Source: Argopecten irradians (lineage: Eukaryota; Mollusca; Bivalvia; Pectinida; Pectinidae). From it: a stretch of DNA of 64,000 bases. The notes beneath the pieces were generated by a model. That model ran no database searches. It was not told the origin of the DNA and worked only from the letters and a program-made list of their open reading frames with translations. Where the stretch lies: contig NC_091141.1 in assembly GCF_041381155.1 (NCBI RefSeq), positions 26,432,828-26,496,827 of the forward strand, read 5' to 3'. A program made the translations under genes and the position numbers. Positions 35,782 to 47,100 of the stretch are shown piece after piece. Numbering within the stretch: the first letter of the stretch is position 1; every line of letters starts with the position of its first letter.

Positions 35782-37257
35782 TTAGTGTGCGTCCTTCTTC
35801 AGTAAGTTATCCTGATAATAACCATACTGCTTCAATCGAAGTTCTTTTATAAACGGTATCTCTGGTATGTTCATATAATGACAGTCCCACTCAGTCACAT
35901 CAAAGGCTGCCGTCCACCTTGATTTTACAACTTTATATGTATCGAAATCGTCTTCGTATTGCTGACAAAAGAATTCTATGTCACGTCTAAGACGTCTGAA
36001 ATAGTTCACTTCCTCGTGTATATCTGGACCTTGCGCTCGTAACAGAGCTTGTAGTTTGTTGTAAAAATGATCATATAGTGCGTAGTCTATCTCGTCCCAA
36101 ATTTGGTGACGGTACCCATCGCCTGGGTTGAAAAGAAAGTCGACCGCGCCATGTCTCTTCACATTCTTCTTAATGTATATAACATCTTTTATTTCCCAGT
36201 TCAAAAGTCTTCTTAACAGAATTAGTGATTCGTCAAAATGTTCTACAACCATTATTAGGTCGAACTCTGAATCTAGTTTATGAATATATCTTTGAATTTC
36301 TGTTTTATTTCTAGTTCGAAACACATGTGGCGGGAAATTATACTCCATTGCCATGCTGTTGTCGAGAAAACTTATGGACGAGCCATTGTTGTAAAAATGT
36401 GGATTCTCTAGGAATCTCGAAACAGGAAACGGGTCGTCGATATCAAACACTTGTTTCGGTCGGAAATAATTGAGAATAGATTTGAAGTGATCAAATGGAT
36501 CCCTCACAATACCAATATAGACAGTGTCTCGTGGCATAATCCTATCAAAGGCAGTTCTGTTGTATATCACGTGACAGCAGGTGATGTCATAGGACCTGTT
36601 CCTAGGTGCTGGAAGTATGTTCCTGCTTGTGATTGTATTCCTGAGACTTATTATGTTCGGGAAGAAAAACTTGGGAACTTTAGGCAACACGACAAGAAGG
36701 TCTCTCCGCATGGCGAACCTTAAGAAGACATTTTGGACAGTCGTGCTAGCGGCTTTGTGTACTTTCAAGAAAGCAATATGGCGTTTTTCGACATCCTTCT
36801 TCCCTCGTACAAACGTCTGTTGTGTAGATACTTTATCGTGGCGATGGGGTCCGGTGTACATCACATAGGATAGCCAGATAATGTACAATACCAGTACAAC
36901 CACCACGTAGTAGGATCTGTGAGGGAAAACAATTGGTATCGCATCAATACAAATGATCGGAACCAGGCTAAGTAATTTAGTAATCCAAATTTGATACTTG
37001 TAATAACATTTATTTACTGATGCTAGTAATACTTACGCTGTATATTTAATTTGCGACTTATAATAAAAGAAAATTACGCCAATTTACTTTTGAGATCGTT
37101 CATGAATGTCAGATCATGCAGTGTCTATCAGCTTGGTTTTACTGGAATACCCTTACTTTCCGCATTCCAATTTTAAGGAGGACATAGATAAATAAATAAA
37201 GATCGCAACATAAACATTTATATCATCTACTAGAAATACTTACCTTAATTTCTTCAT
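35782..37257 (-). CDS. GAL3ST: Galactose 3-O-sulfotransferase family protein (GAL3ST-like)
   Basis: This Golgi type II membrane enzyme family transfers sulfate from PAPS to the 3-OH of galactose on glycolipids or glycans. Exon 1 (37257-37244) gives ATG and 14 nt (MKKL plus 2 nt) before GTAAGT. After a 327 bp intron, exon 2 (36916-35782) completes an Arg codon and runs to the stop, giving 382 aa, typical for the family. Residues about 7-25 form a single hydrophobic anchor after a short basic tail. The 5'-phosphosulfate-binding motif FLKVHKAASTT lies at about 54-64 and the 3'-phosphate motif YIGIVRDPFDHFKS at about 138-151. There are several N-glycosylation sequons (NRS, NRT, NGS, NKT). Substrate and paralogue cannot be fixed by eye; galactosylceramide sulfotransferase is the closest type. 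Splice phase and motifs make the family call firm. Confidence 0.9.
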
Positions 37258-38708
37258 TGTCCTAGTTATATACATATACTTATCCGTAGTACTGTGGATT
37301 CTAAATGAATGTCACATGTTAATATATAAAATACTATGAGTATTGACTACTAGTGTATTTTACAGTGGTGCCTTCTGTCAAGTCTATGAAAACTCTGAGA
37401 TTTTCCGGATATAATCTTAGTCAGGAAATGAACTAGACTTGGGTGTATTACTTACGAGATATACACTTTGTATATAATGTGTCGTTAACGATTTTAGTCA
37501 AAAAATCTTTACAGACCGCTAAACATTTCTAGAGAAATGTTGTTGTTTTTTGGACACCAGATGGTAGGTTCAATGTATGTAAACTGTAATCAATTCTCTC
37601 AAATTCTATGGGAATTTAACCAATACAACATGTGTATGCTCATTATATGTATATTGCTACTAATTGACATTTTATTACTGTTCAAGAGATGGGCGTACAT
37701 GTAATATTTAAAGGACCAAATGCTACGTTTCTGAAACAAATAAGTTTATTCATAAAAATGTAATTTAAGAACATCTACATTTTATACATCGATGACCCGA
37801 TTCGAATAATATAGCAACAGCACCATACAAACGCTAGATAACTGGCATGGGATGTACTTGATTTGGAGTTTAAAACACTTCAAGATAGTGGCTACCTCAC
37901 AGCAAAATAGGTAGGTTTCTCCGAAAGTAAGAAATACATGTCATGCACATTTTTCTGCATTACTCCCGAGATTTTGCGAGAACTAAACAACGAACACAAA
38001 CATTCATTCATCTGGATCCATTATTACGTTTGAGGATTGTACTCCCGCTGCTCTGAGGTTGTTGTTAGTTGGGATCTAAGATTCAAAGAGTAACAACTGG
38101 TGTAAACATACATTGTACATTTGATATTTTCGAGTATATGTTGTAAGTGAATGAGTTTTCTTCTTCCTCTTGTCAAAGTACAGTTTATTTGATCAACTCG
38201 TTATTTATTAGTTATTTATCAAAAAACAATGTCTCGGTGACATGGGAGTTTTCGCGGAGTGGATTCGAAAACATTGGTATGGAGTTTTGTTTTGGATAAG
38301 GAGTGGACACATTTGGGTATTGAACGTACATTGTAATTAAATCCAGTACATTCATTTACGTCGATGTGGATGGAATCTCTATTCCCATGGTTCGTTATTT
38401 ATACTGAAATTATGTATTTGCTCCCGTTTGTCAATGTGCTGATAGAAAATCAATTTCATATAAACATATTTTAGTATTTGTATGAAATGTTCAAAATGAA
38501 TATCATAAAAGACCAACTTCGTTGTTACTATCAGGTATTCAGGGATCCCAACTGATAATCGACCACCGTTTTTTATTCAAAGTACGCTTTATCCTACAAA
38601 CTTTGACATTGATGAATCACTCGCAATAAAACATTGAAGATGAATCTTAGATACATACATTTATGTATATATGTTCCTTCAGTCGATCCAGAGAGTCTGT
38701 TTCCTAAG
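37258..38708. other. Upstream flank of the sulfotransferase, nothing recognised
   Basis: AT-rich single-copy-looking sequence without a convincing exon. The promoter of the sulfotransferase should lie near 37260-37500, but no clear element was seen. Confidence 0.35.
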
Positions 38709-38890
38709 AGACAAAAGTGTTCAAAACCATCGTCAACAAATTAAAATACCAGGTCAAGATCAACGAAAGCGACGACAAATCAGATGTTGATAATTTTGTG
38801 GATTTCATTCCGAGAGTTTTAGACGAATTAAGACCAGTTGACTATCATCACGCATGGATCAACATGATTCAGTCCATATCGAAAAAGTAA
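38709..38890 (+). CDS. Unrecognised exon-like reading frame, possibly a terminal exon
   Basis: After a pyrimidine-rich TGTTTCCTAAG acceptor-like site, one frame runs 60 codons to TAA. It has protein-like composition: KVFKTIVNKLKYQVK, an acidic stretch ESDDKSDVDN, then FVDFIPRVLDELRPVDYHHA and ending SISKK. A stop lies just upstream in the same frame, so an upstream exon with phase 1 would be needed; none was found. The acidic linker followed by an amphipathic helix faintly recalls BESS-type C-terminal helices of MADF proteins, but this is only an impression. It may instead be a decayed remnant. Confidence 0.35.
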
Positions 38891-40039
38891 TAATTTCCAC
38901 TTCGGGATATCGATCATTGACTACATATTCGTTAAATGGAACAGGTTCATTCGTGATGAACCTTGCGGCATATCTTTTCGACGGCCGGCAGGATTCGAAC
39001 TTGACTCAATTTTGATAGTAGGTTATAACAAATGACATCTATGAAAGCAGTTTGCATACGATGCAGGTCACCACGCACGGGTCATGGAGGCTGAAACCTG
39101 CGTGTGGGACTTGTTTTTTTTTTTTTTTTTTTGAAATCGGTGCTATTTTTCCCTTCCTTTTCCCTTTCTCTCTATTTTCTCTTACTTTGATATCTCTTCT
39201 ATCGTTTAAGACCATCTGCATGTCTGTTAGCTGCAATATTGTAGCTCAAAAGACTTTTTGACAGAAAATGGTGTCGTAAAGGTATAGTAGGCCGGGTACG
39301 TATATTATTTAAGCTCACAACGACAGGTTTCCGGGCACGCACTAAAATCCGGATTTCAGACCTCAATTTTTGACTTATTTGGGCATGTTCATTGGTGATT
39401 TGTGACGTTACTAATTTATAATGCAATGACCGAAATGATATTGACATGATATATATAGGGATGAACATTTTCTATTCAAAAAATTAGTATTTAGTTTTCA
39501 ACGGTCTCAGATGGGCTCCAGAAGGGTGCATTAAATGGGGCAAATGAATAATTACGCATAAATACCTTACGGCCGTCCAAAGGATATACATGTAAGCATT
39601 AAAAGTCCGAAAATCACCTGTTTACAACAATTGTTACACACCGAACCAATGCCAACTTGAGAGCAGTGAGCGATACAAGCAATAAACGTATTTATGAATA
39701 CAAAGAATACTGATGTGTTTAATCCCGGCAAAATGTAGCGATAATGTGCTACTTACTTTCAGAGAAACTTCACTTTGCACCCGACACCTACAAGCAGCGA
39801 ACTTGTTTTCAACTAGTTTGCTGTGTGGTGTAATACATATGTACTGTGGATTCCCCACCATGGTAATATATTTAGCAAAAGTTGGATTTACACATGGTTC
39901 TTAATAATAAATTGTTACCTTTGTAAGATGGCGTTTCAATTCATATGTGGCTTTAAGTTATATACATTTTGTATAAGGGTCAAAGAAGTAATATCAACAG
40001 GATTTTCTAGATGTATATACATCTTACATATATAGAGAG
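38891..40039. other. Intergenic, nothing recognised
   Basis: It contains a T20 run at 39113-39132. Short overlapping frames on both strands at 39039-39468 and 39634-40035 show no domain and shadow one another. Confidence 0.35.
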
Positions 40040-40204
40040 GTTCCCAATAAGTGACTGTTGTTTATCATATTTATCAAACTCTAGTTAATTTACAAATTTT
40101 GCAAACACACCAGCTTTTTCAAGTGCCATTTAAAAATTTAAAAATTAACTAACCATAGTTTAGATAAATATATATGATAAATAACAGTCACGCGTTGGGG
40201 AACT
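40040..40204. mobile_element. 165 bp MITE with 55 bp inverted repeats
   Basis: The left arm GTTCCCAATAAGTGACTGTT, then GTTTATCATATTTATCAAAC, is matched in reverse by TAGATAAATATATATGATAA, AACAGTCACGCGTTGGGGAAC at the right end. No coding capacity. Confidence 0.7.
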
Positions 40205-40222
40205 TGTTCATCCTATACATGT

Positions 40223-40330
40223 ATAAAACTCTTTCATATGTGGATATGAGGGATATTCTACCCGAGGGTCACATAATGTAGTACAACTCGAGGCTTGCCG
40301 ACGGGCTTGGTGACGGGGATATATTAATTA
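40223..40330. mobile_element. Palindromic MITE, short copy (CTTTCATATGTGGATATG)
   Basis: It starts ACTCTTTCATATGTGGATAT and GGGATATTCTACCCGAGGG, and has the central phrase CTCGAGGCTTGCCGACGGG. It shares arms with 35305-35432, but the right arm is largely lost. Confidence 0.5.
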
Positions 40331-41042
40331 GGTCATATTAAAAATACACTGTAGTCTGTGAACTCTGTGAGCATCATCTGGTTTTTCCATGTTTAAAGCA
40401 GATTTTTAAGTGATTTAGGATGTAGGATGCTACAATTATGCCTTCCGCCCCAATGCATGATCATAAAAGGCGACTAAATTTGGGATATTATATTGGATTC
40501 TGTCCCATGTTAAACAAACAGTAAAGATAAGGTTTCTTTCTAAGGAAAATTTCTTAACCAGTTATTTAAAGGGCCACTACCTTTCTGAAACGGTTTTTAA
40601 ATTCTAAAATAGGAATGTAAAACAAAATTGATAATTTTTTCAAGTCACAAAAGTTCTTAATTGACCGTTAATACTATGCTTACAATCACTTTATTAACAA
40701 TTTAATTTAAATAAATCTTATGCTAATTTTCATTACGAGGGTCGTTTTATGTTTCCCGCCGTCATCCTATTTTACCGTGCTTCAGTTTATTATCACTGCA
40801 TCAGATGGAAAAACAGTGAAATGAATCTCACTGTTTACAAAGTTTACAAACGGAATCTAGCATTTGGTCGGTGTTATAACATCTGATAAGTAAAAAAAAA
40901 GTTTTGCATGAAGACAACTTAGACTACTTTATAAATCGAGAAAGATAGTTTGTTTCCAACGCTGTACATGAAAATTAAGGAATTGGGAGATCTGAATTCA
41001 AAACACTCATACATGTAGGAATCAATTTACATTCATCATCAT

Positions 41043-41048
41043 TTTATT
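41043..41048 (-). terminator. Polyadenylation signal AATAAA for TMEM101
   Basis: TTTATT on the plus strand reads AATAAA on the minus strand, 76 nt beyond the TMEM101 stop codon. This is a normal distance for a short 3' UTR. Confidence 0.55.
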
Positions 41049-41123
41049 TATAGAAACAGGAATATACAATGTAGTCATTATAATGGTAATAAATCAAATA
41101 TATCATTATATCTTAGCTTACCG

Positions 41124-43740
41124 TTAGTCATTTTTAGTTTTTATTACATTGTCAAATCTTAATGTCACCATTGTAAACCCTATTATTAGAAATATATCAT
41201 CCATGACGATTCGGACTTGATTCCAATGGTGCATCCCACGTTTTCCCACCCAAAACGTGAAGTCACAGTCCACAAACACTGTATACAATGTCAATAGTAT
41301 AACTATAGAAATAGACATATCACGAAGGAAATATCCCGAGAAGAAACTCAGCGCTGCACACGCGACGATGAGCGTGAAGAAGTATCTACTCCAGTCGCCC
41401 CCTACTATGTGCGAGAGGAAGGCACTTCTATCTTCATTACTGTTATTAAGGATGTATGTCAGCCCAAGAAGGTATAATCCTATAGTTATCTCCCCTAGTC
41501 GACGAGTTGACGATGTCCTGTCCTGTAGGTAAGAATACAATACGAACATCCCCGCACATCCTAAATGTCTTATCCCCATACGGATCTGGAAAAACAAATC
41601 AAATCAGTCATTGTCAATATTATCTTTAGAGATTAAGAATATGTGACCTTATTAGTGATATCATTGTATAATGTTCTAAAAGGACACTAGAAATCATCAG
41701 TTTATATACATTAAGCCATAATGTTGAGGGATCTATTCAAGAGTGTAAAGTTCACCCAGGTTTGTTCTGTTTAATCTATAAACCATATCATTTGATTTAT
41801 TATATTGGTGTAACAGGGTGCAGGATTTACAATAAATTTAATACCTGCCTCTGCCAGGGATTGAACTCGGGACCTCTGGATTACTAGTCTGACGCTCAAC
41901 CGATCGAGCTAAAGAGAAGTTCTCTCTAGCTGAGAGATATATTGCGGCTAGTATGACCAAGGTTACATACTCCCCCTCCAGGAATCAACTCGTCCTCGAG
42001 TTTCCATGGGTCACAACGATTCCTTTGCAGGTATCGTGAAGTACCATTCCCGAGTCCCTACATGGGCGCCAATGTAACAGGGTGCAGGATTTACAATAAA
42101 TTTAATACCTGCCTCTGCCAGGGATCAAACTTGGGACCTCTGGATTACTAGTCTGACGCTCAATCGATCGAGCTAAAGAGAAGTTCTCTCTAGCCGAGCG
42201 ATATATCGCGGCTAGTATTGACCACGGTTACATTGGTCTCACCAATTTTTATCTGACCTACAATGTTCTTCACCAATGGGTGATTTTATTGGCCCTCTGT
42301 CACCAATGCTTTTAATTGGTGGCCAATTTTAAATGATGGCAAAAGGTCAATGTTATAGGGTCAAAGATTATAGAATAGCACAATGAACCATATCCATATA
42401 TACATGTATATGACTTACCCGTTGCCACTGAGAGTAGTGGAGCTGTGTATTGGTGTACATGTTGAAGGCGAAGAAAACCATTTGTCCAGCACACACTAGA
42501 GAGAGCTCTTTTCTCATCACTTTCCCTGACATTAGGAAGCCACACATCAGGAACACAGCAATGTTAGCATAGATCAGGCCAGGATGTAATGGAGGCTTTC
42601 TGTAATTATATCAAATCATAACAATACCAGTAAATTTAAACATATCGATCAGGCCAAGGTGTATGAAGCAGAGCTCGAGGCTTGCTGTATTTATATAAAA
42701 ACCTGGCAAATCGCATAGGAGAGGAAAAAATGAAGCGATTGGACCAAGATTTGAACTGCCCCGATTTCTGAAAACAAACTAAGTCAAAATTAAACCTGAC
42801 TTACATCAATGTTTTCCACTTAAGTTATATAAGCCTATTAAGAAAAAAACCTAAGCCAAGTTCTGACTTAAGTCTGCAAGTTTGTTTAGAGAAATCGGGC
42901 CTTAATTGGTCAACGATGATCAACACTGTTCAATTCCACTTTATTTATTAAAAATGTTTAATTACCCTTGTTATGCATTTGCATATACGGTATATATAAA
43001 TTATATACTGCGAAGAGCAGTACCGGAGCAACGCAGAACCTCACCATGTGTATGAAAAAATGGCGGCCGCAAACTGAAGCTGTCAGCGTCTAGGATTGAA
43101 TTTTGAAAATTGTGTTTTTTCTTACATTTTCGTGTATCCGTTACCTTAGAAGTGCTTCGCAATTCAGGCATGAATTTGAAGGGCTGTGCCCTTATAAGAA
43201 TTTACAATCAGAACTTCAAGCACCAGTTTATTTTTTATTTTTTTTTTTTACAATTTATTGCATTTAAAAGTATTTTATTTCATTTTGATCATTACAATTG
43301 CTTACATGTTTTTTTGTGTTTTTTTTTTTAACAATACACTACATCAGCTGTACAATTTACTCAAGTTGGCAAGGCTTGTTTGAGTGAATATATTGTTATG
43401 TATATTTTTTTTCAAATCCTGTTCTTTTGCTAAATCTACTTATATGCTACATGAGAGAACCGGGTATCTTATTCAACAGTCCATGACTACATCAATACGT
43501 ATATTTAAAATTAGTAGGTAGACGTTTCACTCAAGCAAGCTTTTGGGTAATCTCCCCTTGTTCAGTTCCCATTCCATGGAGCACGGCTTTTTTTAATGCA
43601 TTCCTAAACCTAGAATATGTATAAGTAACTTACGTTTCGTGCTGTGCACGTTCTGCCAGAAGCATTAAAAGAGATAAAGCATTGATAAAAGGGAATCGAG
43701 CTAAAAGAAATTCGGGCACCGCCTTCCAAGTGACAGCCAT
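41124..43740 (-). CDS. TMEM101: Transmembrane protein 101
   Basis: Three exons: 43740-43634 (35 codons plus 2 nt), 42599-42419 (60 codons) and 41585-41124 (153 codons and stop). All have GT-AG junctions (GTAAGT donors) and keep frame, giving 249 aa; human TMEM101 has 257. Matching landmarks with the human protein are RFPFINALSLLMLLAERA near the N-terminus, KPPLHPGLIYAN at the exon 1/2 junction, LGEITIGLYLLGLTYIL, NSNEDRSAFLSHIVGGD, and FWVGKRGMHHWNQV before the last helix. It is a multi-pass membrane protein with about eight hydrophobic segments and no known enzymatic activity; the human protein has been linked to NF-kappaB activation when overexpressed. Intron 2 carries an LTR mini-element and intron 1 a MITE. 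It is transcribed divergently from XRCC4. Confidence 0.93.
41809..42232 (-). mobile_element. Complete TRIM-like element with tRNA-like LTRs in TMEM101 intron 2
   Basis: Read on the minus strand: 5' LTR 42232-42073 (TGTAAC...GTTACA, 160 bp), then directly TTGGCGCCCA (primer-binding-site-like, nine bases of it as in many retroelements primed by tRNA-Lys), about 105 bp of non-coding interior, a polypurine run GGAGGGGGAG, and the 3' LTR 41967-41809 (159 bp). TTGG flanks both sides (41805-41808 and 42233-42236), consistent with a 4 bp target duplication. The two LTRs agree at roughly 93-95% of positions by eye, so the insertion is moderately old. Each LTR holds a tRNA-like stretch with GAGCTAAAGAG-side and GGGACCTCTGGATTACTAG, matching the D, anticodon and T arms of a tRNA-Thr on the minus strand. 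It looks structurally whole for a non-coding mini-element. Confidence 0.78.
42758..42901. mobile_element. MITE in TMEM101 intron 1
   Basis: CCCCGATTTCTGAAAACAAA at the left is matched in reverse by TTTGTTTAGAGAAATCGGGC at the right, with inner TAAACCTGACTTA and TCTGACTTAAGTC also pairing imperfectly. About 144 bp, non-coding. Confidence 0.6.
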
Positions 43741-44104
43741 CTCTACCAAAACAGTTTCGTCCCATACCAACCATTTCGTCATATTTGCAGCTACTTCGTC
43801 CAAATAATAAAATCAAATATATAAAAATTGATATACTTTCTTCAGCTAGATGAGAAAAAATTTATTCATCGAAAATTTGTAATAACCATCACCATTAAAT
43901 ATGTCTGTTTTGAGTCTATTAGGCCTAATTGGGAACTAAACGTACTCCATACAGTGGGACGAAATAGTTAAAGCTTTGGGCGAAATGGTTTAGACTAAAG
44001 CTTTGTACTTCCGGTTTAGATTTCTCCACCGACTACTTCCTGTTTACATTCGCGATCCAGCTACAGAGAAGTTGCACATCGTCTTTCCGACCGTGTTCCC
44101 AAAG
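43741..44104. promoter_or_regulatory. Shared bidirectional promoter of TMEM101 and XRCC4
   Basis: The two start codons face away from each other across 364 bp, so both promoters must lie here or in the 5' UTRs. ACTTCCGGT at 44007-44015 and ACTTCCTG at 44035-44042 are ETS-type sites, common in divergent housekeeping promoters. The gap has partial inverted symmetry: TTTCGTCCCATACCAACCAT near 43755 against GTGGGACGAAATAGTT and GGCGAAATGGTTT near 43955-43990. No TATA box at a usual distance was seen. Confidence 0.6.
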
Positions 44105-47100
44105 ATGGAGAGGAAAACGTTTGTAAAGCTTGATCTAAATGAAGATAAACCAGCGTTTTTGTTGACAACTTTGACAGATGAAGATGAACCTGGTTGTAAA
44201 TTTAAACTGACCCTCTGTGATGGACAGAAAGTATGGAAGGGACAAGGTAACAGTTAGGCCTACACAAATATGTACATGTACATTGTCAGAAATATATATA
44301 ATATGTTTCTGACATTGTAGAGAATACTGCTTGTAATGTAACAGTTCATTGATACTCCAGTCAATTTGAATCAAGACTGCTTCGATTCTTCTCCCCTCCA
44401 TGTAGGCCAAATGCATTACTGTAGCTATATTGAGTGTTGGATACATAATATCCAATGCAAGCTTATATTACATACATGTACGATATTTATGTCGGCGGAA
44501 CCCACTAACTTGCATATAATACACTAACATGTAATAGCATCCTCGATATGGCAGGTATTACTATCACTGCCATAATATCCACTCTTGACTTTCTACATAC
44601 AATGTCACCTGTAAATATATTTCAGAAAAAATAATACTGATCATGTGTACATACTTACAAAGTCTTCCTTTGCTGGTAATGTAGAGAGAATGACATCCAA
44701 TTGACAGAATTGACATCTAAGTCATACAGTCAGCCACAGTGTAAATACCACTATTTGTTTCTTTGATGTACAGGTGCATCAAAGGAACAAATTACCTGTT
44801 TCATCTTTTGTCATACACAAAGCCTTCAGGGTTTTTTAATTTATTTTTTTTATTTCTTTTTCAAGTGCAATCTATTAAACCAAAATAATAAATATTTTCA
44901 TTCTTATTCACTTTCAATATCACTATAACACTCATTCTCAACATCACCATCAACTCCCTCACCCTCATCATCATTCATCATCAATTTAGATTTTAGATTC
45001 TTAATTTAATGTACATAATATGTTATTTTTGATCTGATTTAATATGTTATAACGTTTTATTTTATTTTTAGTAACCCAGATCAATTTTGGAGATCAAACC
45101 AAGAAAAGTAGCAAGTACCTTCAGGAGTATCAGCGCCAAACTGTAGAAGCTTTTACAGGGGAGACAACTAGTGATAATGAGTATCGCTTCACACTTAAAA
45201 ACCAGTCTAATGCTGTGGAACTCTCCTGGAAAAGAAATGTACCTTCAAAGGAAATTGCGGTAGGAACTCTTGATTTATCTAGAGCTATTGTTCTTTTTCA
45301 ATATTTCTCCTTTACTTTTTTTTTTGGCGTTTTCTTAGAATTTCTCCTTAACTATCACAGTTTGCTATTATATTTCAAGACGTTAGTTTGATCTCAACCC
45401 TTTCATCTCTGAACATTCATGATGAACCGTTCCAGCCTCTGTAGCGGAAGAGTTCAAAAGGTGTTCTCGGGGATGAATGGAATAAATGGTTAAAAGAAAA
45501 GAGGGAAGGTTCTGAGGCTATAGTACAAACATGAGTGATTTAGCAACAACTTTTGGAATTTTTTGATATTAAGATATGTATCAGCATTATGGTTTTATTT
45601 TTCAGTTCTTGCTTGGATCCACATCCCTGAAGCTGTGCTCAGAGGAAAAGAGCCAAGAGATTCTGGCACAAATTTTCCAGTACTGCATAGACCAAGCTGT
45701 TGAATTTAAGGACCAAATTAAAACATTGAATATTGAAAATGAAAATTTGGCACAGGAACGTGTCAATGCACTGAAGGTAAAAACAAAGCAATGATGATCT
45801 CAGATTTTGATAACCTATTAGTCCTATGATAGGATATGTCCATACATGTAAAGACAAATTGTGTAAAAATATCAGTTATCTCCCTTGACTAATAAATAAC
45901 TTACATTACTCCTAAAAAATAAATTTTATGTATTAAACATCAATTATGGAACAAGTTATACAGTTTATGCAAATAAGCGAAGGGTCTTAGTGTTGGAGAA
46001 AACCGAAGTGTCCAGAGAAAACCCATGTGATTGGGTAGGTGACCCCTAACCTTTTCACATCTTTGCTGGGGTTGGAATCCAGTCGGCTACATATGCATGT
46101 AGGTGACGAACGAGAGACTTATACCACTACACCACCCAATCACCCTTCACCCTAAATTACTCTAGCATGAAGAGGATATAACTCTATACTATATAATGAT
46201 TACTACAAGTCTCTCAGTGTTTACAATTGTACATGTGTTATTTTTTATACCTGTACTAGTATTTTTTACATGTCACATGATTTGGGTGACAATAATCATA
46301 TACAGTCCCAATGACTATAATGTATCTTGCACAGAATTAAGTACCAGTCTTGCCCTTGTCCCATCAATGTTGCCACCTGATTTGCCAGAGCTGATAATTT
46401 GTTTTGATTTTTAGAGATTGGAGAAATGTGTAGTGGCAAAAGAAGAATTAGAGAAGGACTTGTACGCAAAGGTAGATATAACAGTATAATTACAGAAATG
46501 TATCAAATACATTGACAGGGCTCAAGATCATGAAATGGTCTTAAAAGTCTGAGACAATTTTAAGTTTAGACATAGCCAATCAAAGATGATGTTACTAAAA
46601 GTTTTTTTGATTTTTGATTGGCCAAGCAAAAGTTATAAGTCTAAGAATGTTTCATTATCCAGGGGCCAGAGCAGATTTCTAGAAATTGACTTAAATTAAA
46701 TTATTTACGTCTGGCTGTTAAATAGACATAATCAGATTCAAACAAAATAAACAATACTTAATATATGTAATCATTTTATTTGTTGCTAAATAAATATACG
46801 AGGTGTTAAGATTCTATCATTGGTTTGACAGACATTGAAATTCTTGTTCCACAACCAATAAGTGTTAATGATATACATACATGTATGTTCATTTAATGAC
46901 TTGTATGGTATGTAAACTGTACACATATCTGCTTTAGGATTACATATCAGCCTGTCATATGACAAACTCTAAATTTTACAGAACTGTTACAGTAATGATA
47001 TGCCATCACATTTATTAACAGTTTGTTGCAGTACTTAATGCTAAAAAGGAGAAGATTCAGAGGCTGAAAGATCAAAGTAAGCGTATTGAGGATAGTAATC

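Noticed and set aside
44003-44104. Upstream extension of XRCC4 from an earlier ATG
   Set aside because: The frame is open, but the family starts at MERK, and the upstream part carries ETS sites and no conserved residues.
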